DNA from: Paracoccaceae bacterium
GTDB lineage: Bacteria > Pseudomonadota > Alphaproteobacteria > Rhodobacterales > Rhodobacteraceae
Assembly: GCA_013139635.1 (NCBI GenBank)
Contig: WTAL01000220.1
Location: forward strand, 1 to 33,057
Reading direction: 5' to 3'
Length of the DNA: 33,057 bases
Under the pieces are notes generated by a model. It ran no database searches and was not told the origin of the DNA. It saw only the letters and a list, made by a program, of their open reading frames with translations. Shown here one piece after another: positions 24,454 to 32,977 of this stretch (position 1 is its first letter; every line of letters begins with the position of its first letter). A program made the translations under genes and the position numbers.

Positions 24454-25348
24454 GCGCCGCCGCCTTCATTTTTTGCCGAGGGTCATAGGGGCTGGCCGCT
24501 TCCATTTCCTTCATAAAAGCCTCCAGCTTTGGGTCCACAGCTTCAGGCATCTGAATTTGCAGTTTTACCAGCTGATCACCCTTTTTGCCGCCCAGCTCAA
24601 TGCCACGCCCTTTTAGGCGAAACACTTTGCCGCTACTGGCGCCAGCGGGCACTTTTAGCCCTACAGCGCCGTGCAGCGTAGGCACCTCAATTTTGCCCCC
24701 AAGCGTGGCTTCATACAGTGTGATCGGCAGGTTTATCTCAATATTCAGCCCATCGCGGGTAAATATCGGATGTGAACCAACCTTAACTTCGATCATGGCA
24801 TCGCCCGCTGGCCCGCCATTTTGCCCCGCTTGGCCTTTGCCTTTTAGGCGAATGGTTTTGCCAGCTTCAATCCCCTTTGGAATCGTTACGTTAATCGGGT
24901 TGCCATCAGCCAAATATATCTGCTTTTTGCCGCCCAGCGCGGCCTCGGAAAAGCTGACAAGCATGTTGTAGCGCTGATCCTGCCCCTTAAAAGCCTGCTG
25001 AAAGCCGCCGCGCTGGCCGCCGCCACCAAACATTTGGGAAAACATATCTCCCATATCGCCATGGCCCTGCGCCCCGCGCGGCTGGCCCCTAAAGCCCCCG
25101 CCAAACGGGTTTTGCGCCACATCGGCGCCGTTTTCGTCTATCTCGCCACGGTCATAAAGCGCACGCTTGTTTTCGTCGCTCAATATATCATTGGCCGCCG
25201 AGACCTTCTTAAATTTCGCTTCCTTCGCGGCATCACCAGGGTTAAGATCCGGGTGCAATGCCTTCATATGCTTGCGAAAAGACTTCTTGATGTCGTCCTG
25301 AGTGGCGCTTTTGCTCACACCCAGCGTTTTGTAGAGTGTATCGTTCAT
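24446..25348 (-). CDS. DnaJ-class co-chaperone (CbpA type)
   Basis: 300 residues. The N-terminal J domain contains the HPD motif (KALHPDLNPGD); a Gly/Phe-rich linker follows (GGGFRGQPRG ... FGGGGQRGG), then two beta-sandwich substrate-binding domains (IPKGIEAGKTIRLKGKG; VPAGASSGKVFRLKGRG). The zinc-finger domain of true DnaJ is absent, as in CbpA. It would stimulate DnaK ATPase in the cytoplasm. The downstream secreted-protein gene overlaps it by 8 nt. Confidence 0.93.
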   Translation of the reverse strand: MNDTLYKTLGVSKSATQDDIKKSFRKHMKALHPDLNPGDAAKEAKFKKVSAANDILSDENKRALYDRGEIDENGADVAQNPFGGGFRGQPRGAQGHGDMGDMFSQMFGGGGQRGGFQQAFKGQDQRYNMLVSFSEAALGGKKQIYLADGNPINVTIPKGIEAGKTIRLKGKGQAGQNGGPAGDAMIEVKVGSHPIFTRDGLNIEINLPITLYEATLGGKIEVPTLHGAVGLKVPAGASSGKVFRLKGRGIELGGKKGDQLVKLQIQMPEAVDPKLEAFMKEMEAASPYDPRQKMKAAAHA

Positions 25349-25417
25349 AATGTTCCCTCGAATAGGCTTGCCTATTAATTAGGCATGTAACCACACAGTA
25401 ACAAGAGGGAAAAACAT

Positions 25418-26350
25418 TTACCCGCGCCGCCGACGCCGCCCAGCGCGTGCCCCGCGCGCACCGGGCTCAACTTCGCCTTCGGCCAGTTTTGGTTTATTGG
25501 CTTTAATCCACGCCGCCCCGTGGGCGTCATTATTCGTGAGCAAATTCGCGGCGCGAATGGCATCCATTTCGATGGGGTGCATCGGGTTCATAATGGCGGA
25601 GGTCATGCCCGAGGCTATCGCCATAGGCAGAAACGCCGCATTTACGCCGTTGCGGTTGGGCAGGCCAAAGCTGATATTGGATGCGCCGCAGGTGGTGTTT
25701 ACGCCTAGCTCCATGCGGAGCCTGCGCACGAGTTCAAACACTTGTAGGCCAGCAGTGGCCATGGCGCCGATGGGCATCACCAGCGGGTCTACCACAATAT
25801 CACAGGCCGGAATGCCGAAATCAGCGGCCCGTTCGACGATCTTTTTGGCCACGGCAAAGCGCACATCTGGATCTTCTGAAATGCCGGTATCATCGTTCGA
25901 AATAGCCACGACCGGCACGTTAAACTTTTTAACCAGCGGCAGGATTAGCTCCAACTTTTCTTCTTCGCCAGTTACCGAATTCAACAAAGGCCGCCCGTGG
26001 CAAACCTCAAGGCCTGCCTCTAATGCGCCCGGCACCGAGCTATCAATACACAGTGGAATATCGACCAATGCTTGCACGCGGCGGATAACTTCCTGCATTA
26101 AAGGTGGCTCGGTTTCATTCGGGTTGGGGTTTGAGTTGTAAACCACACCCGCATTAATATCGAGCATCGTGGCCCCAGCGGCCACTTGCGCCAAGGCGTC
26201 AGATTCGATGGTTGAGAAATCTCCTGCCTCCAGCTCACGTGCAAGTTTTTTGCGCCCCGTGGGGTTAATACGCTCGCCGATCACGCAGAAGGGCTGGTCA
26301 AAACCGATGATGGCGGTTTTGGATTTTGATTCAACAATGGTGCGGGTCAT
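25418..26350 (-). CDS. Methyltetrahydrofolate:corrinoid methyltransferase (stand-alone pterin domain)
   Basis: 310 residues. A pterin-binding (DHPS-like) TIM barrel with VIGERINPTGRKKL, TMLDINAGVVYN, PLCIDSSVPGALEAGL, PLLNSVTGEEEKLEL, VAISNDDTG and CGASNISFGLPNR. It matches the methyl-H4folate domain of cobalamin-dependent methionine synthase as a separate protein. It would transfer the methyl of 5-methyl-H4folate to a corrinoid protein, which is not in the window. It lies 9 bp downstream of the MTHFR-like gene in one operon. The C-terminus is Arg-rich (GARAGRRRRRG). Confidence 0.92.
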   Translation of the reverse strand: MTRTIVESKSKTAIIGFDQPFCVIGERINPTGRKKLARELEAGDFSTIESDALAQVAAGATMLDINAGVVYNSNPNPNETEPPLMQEVIRRVQALVDIPLCIDSSVPGALEAGLEVCHGRPLLNSVTGEEEKLELILPLVKKFNVPVVAISNDDTGISEDPDVRFAVAKKIVERAADFGIPACDIVVDPLVMPIGAMATAGLQVFELVRRLRMELGVNTTCGASNISFGLPNRNGVNAAFLPMAIASGMTSAIMNPMHPIEMDAIRAANLLTNNDAHGAAWIKANKPKLAEGEVEPGARGARAGRRRRRG

Positions 26351-26359
26351 GAAATGTCC

Positions 26360-27232
26360 TTAGGCTCGCAGGCGGTCAGCGGGGTCGCTTTGCGCTGAAA
26401 TATAGTCGGTTGTGGCTCGTATGCCACCCAGCGGAAAGAAATGCACCGATTCTATCGCCGCAGGGCGGGTGGCGGCGAGCTCGGCCAGCAGGGCCTCGGG
26501 TGTGAAGGGGCGCATGAGCTTGGTGATATCACGCGCGCGGCGGGTGAGCACCCGCAGGCTGGCGCCTACTCCACACGCCATTGAAAATTTGATTAGGGTT
26601 TGCAGCTTGGCAGGGCCAGCGACGCCGATATGCACCGGAATATGCACGCCAGCGGCTTCCATACGAGCGCACCACTCCACAACGGGTGGGGCTTCAAAAA
26701 CGAACTGGGTGGCAATGGCCATGCGGGCATCTGTGCGGCTCTGGAAATCCGATTTCCACTTAAGCGCGGCCATCACTTCGGCCTCACCGCCGATGTCCCT
26801 ATTACCCTCGGGGTGGCCCGCCACATGTAGGCGCTTAAAGCCATGGGCATCAAAAACGCCGCTCTCCAATAGCTGCATTGAGTCAGCAAATTCGCCCTCG
26901 GGCTTATCAACCCCTCCTGCCAGCAAAAGCGCCGACGAAACGCCTATGTCTGCATAGCGCTGCACCCAGTTTTCCAGCGTGGCTTTATCTGCAATGATCC
27001 GCGCCGGAAAGTGGGGCATGACCTCAAAACCGTCAGCGGCCAGCCTCTTGGCCGTGTTGAGCATGTCCTCAATCGGCGTGCCTGCGATGTGTGCGATATA
27101 AACCCGAGTGCCTTGTGGCAGGATGGCCTTGAAATCGGGAATTTTGGCCGCCGTGCGGGGCATAACCTCAATGGAAAAACCATTCAGAAAGCCTTGCGGG
27201 GAAGGGGCGGGGGTCATCGGCACAACATTCAT
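26360..27232 (-). CDS. Atypical methylenetetrahydrofolate reductase (MetF-like)
   Basis: 290 residues, a flavin TIM barrel distantly like MetF: FSIEVMPRTAAK at the N-terminus, YIAHIAGTP, ALLLAGGVDKPEGEF, HVAGHPEGNRDIGG, IATQFVFEAPPVVEWC and VHIGVAGPAKLQ. It would make 5-methyl-H4folate, the donor for the methyltransferase encoded immediately downstream. The classical metF is divergent and only about 450 bp away, so the window carries two MTHFR types. The PF13769-type gene lies 12 bp upstream in the same operon. Confidence 0.88.
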   Translation of the reverse strand: MNVVPMTPAPSPQGFLNGFSIEVMPRTAAKIPDFKAILPQGTRVYIAHIAGTPIEDMLNTAKRLAADGFEVMPHFPARIIADKATLENWVQRYADIGVSSALLLAGGVDKPEGEFADSMQLLESGVFDAHGFKRLHVAGHPEGNRDIGGEAEVMAALKWKSDFQSRTDARMAIATQFVFEAPPVVEWCARMEAAGVHIPVHIGVAGPAKLQTLIKFSMACGVGASLRVLTRRARDITKLMRPFTPEALLAELAATRPAAIESVHFFPLGGIRATTDYISAQSDPADRLRA

Positions 27233-27244
27233 GGCAGCTCCGTA

Positions 27245-27547
27245 TCAGGCTGGCTCCCAGCCGTCATTCGCAATAAGTGATTTGATCTTGTCTTGATGGT
27301 AGGCCTGCTCAATCGCCTCGGCCTGCGCATTTGCGACATCTTGGTCGCTGCCAGAGACCTCAACCGGCGCGCTTTTGCGCCATTCGGCCAAATAGTCATC
27401 GCTACCCGCCGCGCCCACCTTCATGGCCGCGCGATCAATCGCTTGCTCGAATCGCTCCGGCAGCTGCACCTTTGCCGCGCGCCGCCCTTTGCCCACAATC
27501 ACCTGCGCCGGAATATCCCGCCAATACACAATTACAACTTTCGCCAT
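27245..27547 (-). CDS. Small PF13769-type ('virulence factor' domain) protein
   Basis: 100 residues from ATG 27547. MAKVVIVYWRDIPAQVIVGK and LPERFEQAIDRAA resemble the small family annotated as 'Virulence_fact' (from memory), which in Rhodobacterales sits beside MTHFR and methyl-H4folate methyltransferase genes. The 'virulence' label is uninformative; context argues for a one-carbon or corrinoid role (inference). First gene of a three-gene operon. Its upstream region faces the classical metF. Confidence 0.75.
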   Translation of the reverse strand: MAKVVIVYWRDIPAQVIVGKGRRAAKVQLPERFEQAIDRAAMKVGAAGSDDYLAEWRKSAPVEVSGSDQDVANAQAEAIEQAYHQDKIKSLIANDGWEPA

Positions 27548-27617
27548 TTTAGCACTCCCTTTTAAGCTCAAATGGGCCGGAAAGGCCTGTTTGTAAAGGG
27601 TGCGTCGGAAATGCATG

Positions 27618-27645
27618 TTGAAATGCCGCGAATTGCGTGTATGTT
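27618..27645 (+). promoter_or_regulatory. Candidate metF promoter
   Basis: TTGAAA (27618-27623) and TATGTT (27640-27645) with 16-bp spacing lie about 35 bp before the metF ATG, in the divergent spacer. Motif-based only. Confidence 0.4.
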
Positions 27646-27680
27646 GTTGCCATAGCAAAACTCATTGACGGTATGGACCG

Positions 27681-28574
27681 ATGCACACAGATACACAAAA
27701 ACAGACCCCGAGTCTGTCCTTTGAATTTTTCCCTCCCCATTCTACAGAAGCAAACCTGCGCCTTTGGCGTTCGGTTGAGCGGCTTGCGCCTTTAGCGCCG
27801 AAATTTGTTTCGGTAACTTATGGGGCTGGGGGTGCCACGCGAGAGCGGACGATGGCGGCGATTGCCACCATTAAAGACCGCGCGCGGCTTAGTATTGCAG
27901 GGCATCTTACCTGCGTTGGGGCCTCGAAGGCGGAAACGCTCGACGTGGCGCGGGCCTATGCCAAGATGGGCGTAAAGCGGATTGTGGCATTGCGAGGGGA
28001 TGCGCCTAAGGGCGAAAGCCACTTTACACCGCATCCAGAAGGCTTTGCCAGCGCCGCTGAGCTAGTGGAAGGCCTGAAAGAGGCCGGAGATTTTGATATT
28101 TCGGTGGCGGCTTATCCTGAAAAGCACCCTGAGGCGGTATCGCTGCAAGCTGATATTGAAAACCTGAAGCGCAAAGTTGATGCGGGCGCGAGCCAAGCCA
28201 TCACACAGTTTTTCTTTGAAAAAGATGACTTTCTGCGCTTTCGTGATGAGGCCGTAAAAGCGGGCGTTACCGTGCCTGTTATCCCCGGCATTCTTCCGAT
28301 TGAAAACTTCGCGAAAATGACTCGCTTTGCAAAAATGTGCCAAGCGAATGTGCCAGACTGGATGCATAAAGCATTTGAAAATGCCGACACCCAAGGCGAA
28401 ACCGAAATCCTTTCCACGGCGCTGGCTACAGAGATGTGCGATGACCTGATGATTGAAGGCGTGCAACATCTGCACTTTTACACCCTCAATAATCCGGACC
28501 TCACCTATAATATTTGCCGTGGCCTTGGGGTTCCGGTAAATAGTTTTGCTGCGCAAAACGGACTGGTTGCCTAA
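27681..28574 (+). CDS. metF: Methylenetetrahydrofolate reductase MetF
   Basis: 297 residues, typical bacterial MetF length. Signatures are SFEFFPPHS (catalytic Glu), FVSVTYGAGG, AGHLTCVGAS, IVALRGDAPKG, SQAITQFFFE, PVIPGILPI and LHFYTLNNP. It reduces 5,10-methylene-H4folate to 5-methyl-H4folate with FADH2 for methionine synthesis. It is divergent from the operon with the atypical MTHFR. No SAM riboswitch could be recognised upstream. It is followed by ppx after about 70 bp with a short hairpin (28608-28623) but no T-tract. Confidence 0.96.
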   Translation: MHTDTQKQTPSLSFEFFPPHSTEANLRLWRSVERLAPLAPKFVSVTYGAGGATRERTMAAIATIKDRARLSIAGHLTCVGASKAETLDVARAYAKMGVKRIVALRGDAPKGESHFTPHPEGFASAAELVEGLKEAGDFDISVAAYPEKHPEAVSLQADIENLKRKVDAGASQAITQFFFEKDDFLRFRDEAVKAGVTVPVIPGILPIENFAKMTRFAKMCQANVPDWMHKAFENADTQGETEILSTALATEMCDDLMIEGVQHLHFYTLNNPDLTYNICRGLGVPVNSFAAQNGLVA

Positions 28575-28642
28575 ACCCGCATTCTGCGTTACGCTATCTC
28601 TCAAACACCCTGCTAAGGCAGGGGCAGAGATTGGCTTGAACA

Positions 28643-29743
28643 ATGAATAAAGCGAGACCGAAGGGTCTGGCGCCACACCATCGCCTGAACGCAGGCGAGG
28701 GGCCGTTTTATGCGGCGCTTGACTTGGGCACAAATAGCTGCCGGATGCTGATTGCTACCCCGAAAGGCGGGCATTTCCAGATCGTAGATGCATTTTCGAA
28801 ATCCGTTCGGCTCGGCCTTGAGTTGGAGCGCACGGGTGCGCTTTCCAATGCCGGCATTACCCGCACCGTGCAGGCGCTGCATGTGTGCGCTAAAAAGCTA
28901 CGGATGAAGGGGGTTGTGGCAAGGCGGTTGGTGGCCACTGAAGCTTGCCGCCGTGCCTCGAATGGCGAGAAATTCATGAACCGGATACGCAGCGAAACCG
29001 GCCTAAAGCTTGAGATTATTAGGCCCTCGGAGGAGGCCCGCCTTGCTGTGGTTGGCTGCGCGCCTCTCGTGGCCCCTCAGGCCAAGCAGGTGTTAGTGAT
29101 TGATATTGGCGGCGGTTCCACCGAGCTGGTTTGGATTGACCTTTCAGAGGTAAACCCCGCGCAAAAAACCAAAGCCATGATGGAGCTTTCACCTGGCAAT
29201 GGCACCAAGGGTATTCATATGCCGCTTGGGGCAAAGGTGGTTGACTGGATATCCGTGCCGCTGGGTGTGGCCACGCTGTTGCAACGCTATTCTGATGTAT
29301 CCGATGATTCAGCTCGTTTTGCCCTGATGGCGTGCTATTTTGAGGACATGCTGGAGAGTTTTAGCCCCTATATTGAGGGTGGTTCGCCAACTAATATGAA
29401 CGGACTTCAGGTTATTGGCACGTCGGGAACGATCACCACAGTAGGTGCCATGCATCTTGGCCTTAAACGTTATGACCGCAACTTGGTAGATGGCATGGCC
29501 ATGGGCGCGCTGGACGTAAACCGCGTGGTTGATAAGTTCCTTAAGCTCGGCCCCGTGGGGCGGCGCGAGGAGCCGGGGATCGGGCGTGACCGCGCGCAGC
29601 TTATCATGTCTGGCTCGGCCATTTTGCAAACCATATTGCGCATTTGGCCAACAAAGCATATTCGGGTGGCCGATAGGGGGCTCCGCGAGGGGATGCTCTA
29701 TTCAATGATGAACGCCGATGGCGTATTTGAGGACCAAGCATGA
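28643..29743 (+). CDS. Ppx/GppA-family exopolyphosphatase
   Basis: 366 residues, ASKHA fold. [15 protein letters not shown] (phosphate 1), [13 protein letters not shown] (phosphate 2), [14 protein letters not shown] and [14 protein letters not shown] are the family motifs. It hydrolyses polyphosphate and/or pppGpp in the cytoplasm; sequence alone does not decide between them. The protein is shorter than E. coli Ppx and lacks its C-terminal HD-like domain, as is common in alphaproteobacteria. The stop overlaps rlmE (ATGA), indicating a two-gene operon. Confidence 0.93.
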   Translation: MNKARPKGLAPHHRLNAGEGPFYAALDLGTNSCRMLIATPKGGHFQIVDAFSKSVRLGLELERTGALSNAGITRTVQALHVCAKKLRMKGVVARRLVATEACRRASNGEKFMNRIRSETGLKLEIIRPSEEARLAVVGCAPLVAPQAKQVLVIDIGGGSTELVWIDLSEVNPAQKTKAMMELSPGNGTKGIHMPLGAKVVDWISVPLGVATLLQRYSDVSDDSARFALMACYFEDMLESFSPYIEGGSPTNMNGLQVIGTSGTITTVGAMHLGLKRYDRNLVDGMAMGALDVNRVVDKFLKLGPVGRREEPGIGRDRAQLIMSGSAILQTILRIWPTKHIRVADRGLREGMLYSMMNADGVFEDQA

Positions 29744-30468
29744 GAAAACCGGGCCAAAAGATTAACAATTCAGGCCGTGGACAGCGCGACCTGAAGGTGC
29801 GCGTAAAAACCGCTAAAGGCCGCAAACTTGCGAGCACCCTTTGGCTGGAGCGCCAGCTGAATGACCCCTATGTGCAGCGCGCTCAGCGCGAGGGCTATCG
29901 GGGCAGGGCGGCTTTTAAGATCATGGATCTCGACGATAAATACAGGTTTCTTGTGCCCGGTGCCAAGGTGGTAGACCTTGGCTGCGCGCCGGGTGGTTGG
30001 TGCCAGATGGCCGTTGAGCGGGTGAACTCACTGGGCGAGCGCAAGGGCAAAAAAGTAGGTACTGTGCTTGGGATTGATCTTCAGGAGGTTGAGCACGTGG
30101 CGGGCGCTGAAATTTATTTGTTGGATTTCTTGGAGGATGATGCCGACCAGAAGGTTAAAGACTGGCTAAGTGGCAAGGCTGATGTTGTTATGTCTGATAT
30201 GGCGCCATTTTCATCGGGCCACAAAGGGGCTGACCATATCCGCATTATGGCACTGGTTGAGGCCGCGCTTTACTTCGCGATTGATGTGCTGGAGCCGGGC
30301 GGCACTTTTGTAGCCAAAGTGCTGGCAGGCGGGGCCGAGGCCGACGTGCTTAAAATGTTGCGGGCGAATTTTACCAAAGTTATCCACGTAAAGCCACCAA
30401 GCAGCCGTAAAGATAGCTCAGAGAAATTTGTGGTGGCGACGGGGTTTAAGGGGCGCGAAACAGACTAG
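29740..30468 (+). CDS. rlmE: 23S rRNA (uridine-2'-O)-methyltransferase RlmE (FtsJ/RrmJ)
   Basis: 242 residues. A basic N-terminal extension is followed by the Rossmann methyltransferase: [10 protein letters not shown] (catalytic Lys), [11 protein letters not shown] (SAM motif I), [14 protein letters not shown] (catalytic Asp), GGTFVAKVL (Lys) and [11 protein letters not shown] (Glu), so the K-D-K-E tetrad is complete. It methylates U2552 of 23S rRNA during 50S maturation. It starts within the ppx stop and shares its stop with the convergent next gene (CTAG at 30465-30468). Confidence 0.96.
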   Translation: MRKPGQKINNSGRGQRDLKVRVKTAKGRKLASTLWLERQLNDPYVQRAQREGYRGRAAFKIMDLDDKYRFLVPGAKVVDLGCAPGGWCQMAVERVNSLGERKGKKVGTVLGIDLQEVEHVAGAEIYLLDFLEDDADQKVKDWLSGKADVVMSDMAPFSSGHKGADHIRIMALVEAALYFAIDVLEPGGTFVAKVLAGGAEADVLKMLRANFTKVIHVKPPSSRKDSSEKFVVATGFKGRETD

Positions 30469-31130
30469 TTTTCTTCAATGATCCCGATGATGTTTTCAAG
30501 CGGTACAAAACCGACGCCGCGCATCGGTCCCGTTTGCGAAAACCTGCTGTCGATCGAATTATCTCGATGGTCCCCTAAAACAAAGACAAAGCCTTCAGGG
30601 ATTATAAATTCTTCCGTATCATCGGTTCGCGCGTCACGCACGTTAAGCACTTGATAGCTGCGGCCATTGGCCGCTGTTTCGATAAAACGTTCGGTGCGGC
30701 ATACATCCCCAATTTCGGGCCTGTTTTGGCACATAGGCAAGCGGCTCTCCGGCCCTGTGTGCTCAAACGGAATTGTATAATCTGCCATTTTCACCTGCAA
30801 TAACGGCACACCGTTTAGCCAAACTTCGCCCTCAATCATCTGTACAGAATCACCGCCCATGGCAACGACCCTATCCAAATACTGCCAATCATTTGTTGGA
30901 TGCTGAAAAAAAATCACATCGCCATATTGGAGGCGCTCGAATTCTCCATTTAGATATCGCGCGTAGTGGCAATCCCCGGGTTCGAATGCTGGCGCCATGT
31001 TTTGGCTCATCGGCTGCACCATCCGATGCTGCCCCATTAGGCACTTAAGGCAAATACAGCTTTCCTGCGCCATAACAGGTGTCGCAAGGAGCGTAGCCAA
31101 AACAACGATTAGGCGGGAGATATGTTGCAT
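30465..31130 (-). CDS. Signal peptidase I-like protein lacking catalytic Ser and Lys
   Basis: 221 residues with a cleavable-looking signal peptide ([21 protein letters not shown]) instead of the usual LepB membrane anchor. S26 architecture is clear: [14 protein letters not shown] (box B), [10 protein letters not shown] (box C), [13 protein letters not shown] (box D) and [15 protein letters not shown] (box E). In active enzymes box B is SGSM and box D has KR; here the nucleophile Ser is Asn (SQNM) and the general-base Lys is Asp (DR). It should therefore be proteolytically dead, perhaps a periplasmic binding protein. Extra Cys occur after the signal (CICLKCL) and later (CQN, VCR). Its stop overlaps that of rlmE. 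Confidence 0.88.
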   Translation of the reverse strand: MQHISRLIVVLATLLATPVMAQESCICLKCLMGQHRMVQPMSQNMAPAFEPGDCHYARYLNGEFERLQYGDVIFFQHPTNDWQYLDRVVAMGGDSVQMIEGEVWLNGVPLLQVKMADYTIPFEHTGPESRLPMCQNRPEIGDVCRTERFIETAANGRSYQVLNVRDARTDDTEEFIIPEGFVFVLGDHRDNSIDSRFSQTGPMRGVGFVPLENIIGIIEEN

Positions 31131-31175
31131 GGGAATGGCACGCTTCCAGTAATAATCGGCTTTAAAGCGTATCGC

Positions 31176-31234
31176 ATAAAAATGAGCGGCGCTATTTTGA
31201 ATAAGGCTTTGCTAATTCAAAGGTGCGCCGCTCA
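31176..31234 (-). terminator. Rho-independent terminator for the Ser/Gly-repeat gene
   Basis: On the minus strand a 10-bp stem (TGAGCGGCGC with GCGCCGCTCA, 31225-31234 and 31183-31192), a 4x4 internal loop and an inner 6-bp stem (31215-31220 with 31197-31202) are followed by TTTTTAT. It begins 18 bp past the stop at 31252 and separates that gene from the signal-peptidase-like gene. Confidence 0.88.
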
Positions 31235-31251
31235 CGTGTTTTCTAGGTTAG

Positions 31252-31689
31252 TTAAAAATCACCGGGGGGAATATCACCTGGGGGTACATCGTCAACCGGT
31301 GTAGAAGGGCACGAAGATGAGCCGCCAGAGGAGGAGCCACCTGAAGAGGAGCCACCTGAAGATGACCCACCTGAGGAAGAGCCGCCAGAGGAAGAGCCAC
31401 CCGAGGAAGAGCCGCCTGAAGATGACCCACCTGAGGACGAACTGGAGGCAGATGCGCCAGAAGAAGCCCCTGAAGAAGATGCACCCGATGATGCACATGA
31501 GGAATTACGGCGGTTCCGGCGTCTCTCGCGGCGTCTACGGCGCTTCTCAGCCCGTGTGAGCTTTGATCCAGCTTCCGCGACGGAAAGCGTGCTCATACCA
31601 GTAGCCACATACACGCCAGCTGTGGAAAGGCCAATTCTCCTAAGAGCTTGGCGGCGGGAAACAACCCCGTCTGTTTTTTTGTCTTCCAT
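31252..31689 (-). CDS. Tat-signal protein with poly-Arg block and SSSGG repeats
   Basis: 145 residues from ATG 31689 (open upstream to 31749). A twin-arginine-like signal (SRRQALRRIGLSTAGVYVA) ends near SVAEAGS. A very basic block (KRRRRRERRRNRR) follows, then a Ser/Ala/Gly stretch and eight SSSGG units ending SSSC, and a Pro/Asp tail with PPGDIPPGDF. It looks like an exported, flexible low-complexity protein, perhaps surface-associated; the lone late Cys (and CASS earlier) could crosslink. Function unknown. The terminator after its stop supports this strand. Confidence 0.72.
   Translation of the reverse strand: MEDKKTDGVVSRRQALRRIGLSTAGVYVATGMSTLSVAEAGSKLTRAEKRRRRRERRRNRRNSSCASSGASSSGASSGASASSSSSGGSSSGGSSSGGSSSGGSSSGGSSSGGSSSGGSSSGGSSSCPSTPVDDVPPGDIPPGDF
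31318..31440 (-). repeat. 15-bp tandem repeat encoding SSSGG
   Basis: About eight imperfect 15-bp units (plus strand: variants of GAGCCGCCAGAGGAA and GACCCACCTGAAGAT). Units vary mainly at synonymous positions, so the peptide period is kept while the DNA drifts. This suggests selection for the protein repeat; unit number could still vary by slippage. Confidence 0.85.
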
Positions 31690-32289
31690 ACGAATATCCT
31701 TATTACTTGGGCTAGACCGTCCAGCCGATACATTGTCATCGTACCCCAATATCTATAATTTTCAATTATTTGTTGTGTAACTTGGCCGACAGTATCGGGA
31801 ATAAGGCACCATCAGGTTGGAAAAATGAGCTACCCAGGGTAGAATTATTGCGGTTAATTGTCCGCATCGGTGGATAGTTTGTCCTAAATGTGGCGGGCAT
31901 TATTACTTGCGATTTCTCGCATGCGATCAAATAGGTATTAGGCAATTTGTAGCTTCTCAGGATTTTCCAGACAAATTGTAGATAAGTATCGGAAGTCTAA
32001 TGATAAACTGTGCTGTCTCTATAATTTCTTTTAGTAAGCCGCCATTTCGGAAAGGCGTAACAGGAAAAATATTGTGACAAAATTATGGCAAATCTAAAGT
32101 ATTCGCCACAAGCCATGAAGTAAATCTCATATTTATACTTAAGAAAACCGATAAACTCTAAAATAAGCTGCGTATCAGTGAGCAATATGCGATTTTTGAT
32201 GGATTCATCGCCGAATCATAGCTTCACATTTGGAATATTTGATCAAACCTTTGCGCTTTTGGCGCGCCCACGCAGACAACCCGTCAGAA
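31690..32289. other. AT-rich stretch without convincing gene
   Basis: About 600 bp, visibly richer in A+T than its surroundings. It presumably carries the promoter of the Ser/Gly-repeat gene at its left end. A minus-strand frame at 31997-32185 (62 codons) has no recognisable domain or ribosome site and is not called. I found no tRNA, riboswitch, repeat array or strong hairpin; it may be an insertion or decayed DNA. Confidence 0.6.
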
Positions 32290-32862
32290 TTAGGGTTCGG
32301 CATTTGTGTAACAGGCTCCCTCAAAAGCGCTGGACCAATTTTGGGCAGCGACCTCGGCGGGAAGCGAAAATGGTGTGATTTCACGGCCATTCACAGATAG
32401 TTTTTGGGCAAGCATATCAATTGTGCAGTCAGTGTAATTGTCTGGATCTAGCGAGTCATAGGCGCTCAAATTGAAGGCGCTTACAATAAACGTGCCATTT
32501 CTTTCAATAATTGAAAGCGTGTTTTCCCATTTATTGCGTCCATGCCCTCGGTTTTCGCTGTGCAAAAGCAAAGTGCCGCCTTCATCGAATTCGAGCCACG
32601 GGATAGTGGACCAATAATCGCCAGTGATCGCCGCATAGGGCAAATAGACCAAGGGCGTTTGGTCATACGGGCCTCGAAAAATATAGAGCGCGGCGTATTC
32701 GCCCTCCCGCAATAAAACGGCTTTATAGCTTCCGGCCGTGTTCCAGCTTGGCCCAACCGCTGAAATTATGTCTTGAATAGGTGTGTTCGTAGGATGTGGA
32801 GAATTTGTGCCCGCCATTAGAATGGTTGGCATTAAAATAAATAGAAAACTCATGAGTTTCAT
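32290..32862 (-). CDS. Secreted protein, unknown function
   Basis: 190 residues with a short Sec signal (MKLMSFLFILMPTILMAG), preceded by AGGA a few bases upstream. The mature part has two Cys (YTDCTID and EGACYTN) and many aromatic residues, suggesting a compact beta-rich periplasmic protein. No family is recognised. It is divergent from the TDT transporter gene across about 115 bp. Confidence 0.75.
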   Translation of the reverse strand: MKLMSFLFILMPTILMAGTNSPHPTNTPIQDIISAVGPSWNTAGSYKAVLLREGEYAALYIFRGPYDQTPLVYLPYAAITGDYWSTIPWLEFDEGGTLLLHSENRGHGRNKWENTLSIIERNGTFIVSAFNLSAYDSLDPDNYTDCTIDMLAQKLSVNGREITPFSLPAEVAAQNWSSAFEGACYTNAEP

Positions 32863-32924
32863 TTGATGATCCTAAATAGTTTTCTGTCAGAATGCGACCT
32901 GTTGGCGCTGTGGGCAAGTATAGC

Positions 32925-32961
32925 TTGCAAACTTGGTTACATTCACAATATTGTATGTGAA
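32925..32961 (+). promoter_or_regulatory. Candidate promoter with inverted repeat upstream of the TDT gene
   Basis: TTGCAA (32925-32930) and TATTGT (32949-32954) with 18-bp spacing precede the ATG at 32978. TTCACA (32942-32947) and TGTGAA (32956-32961) form an inverted repeat with an 8-bp spacer overlapping the -10, a plausible repressor site. Motif-based only. Confidence 0.35.
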
Positions 32962-32977
32962 CAAAAAGGGGATAAAA

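Noticed and set aside
27548-27680. SAM riboswitch between the divergent one-carbon genes
   Set aside because: No SAM-I or SAM-II core sequence or pairing could be recognised in this spacer.
31318-31440. CRISPR array
   Set aside because: The 15-bp units are adjacent without spacers and encode SSSGG.
31997-32185. 62-codon minus-strand ORF
   Set aside because: No ribosome site, no signal or domain, and it lies in AT-rich DNA where stop-free runs of this size arise by chance.
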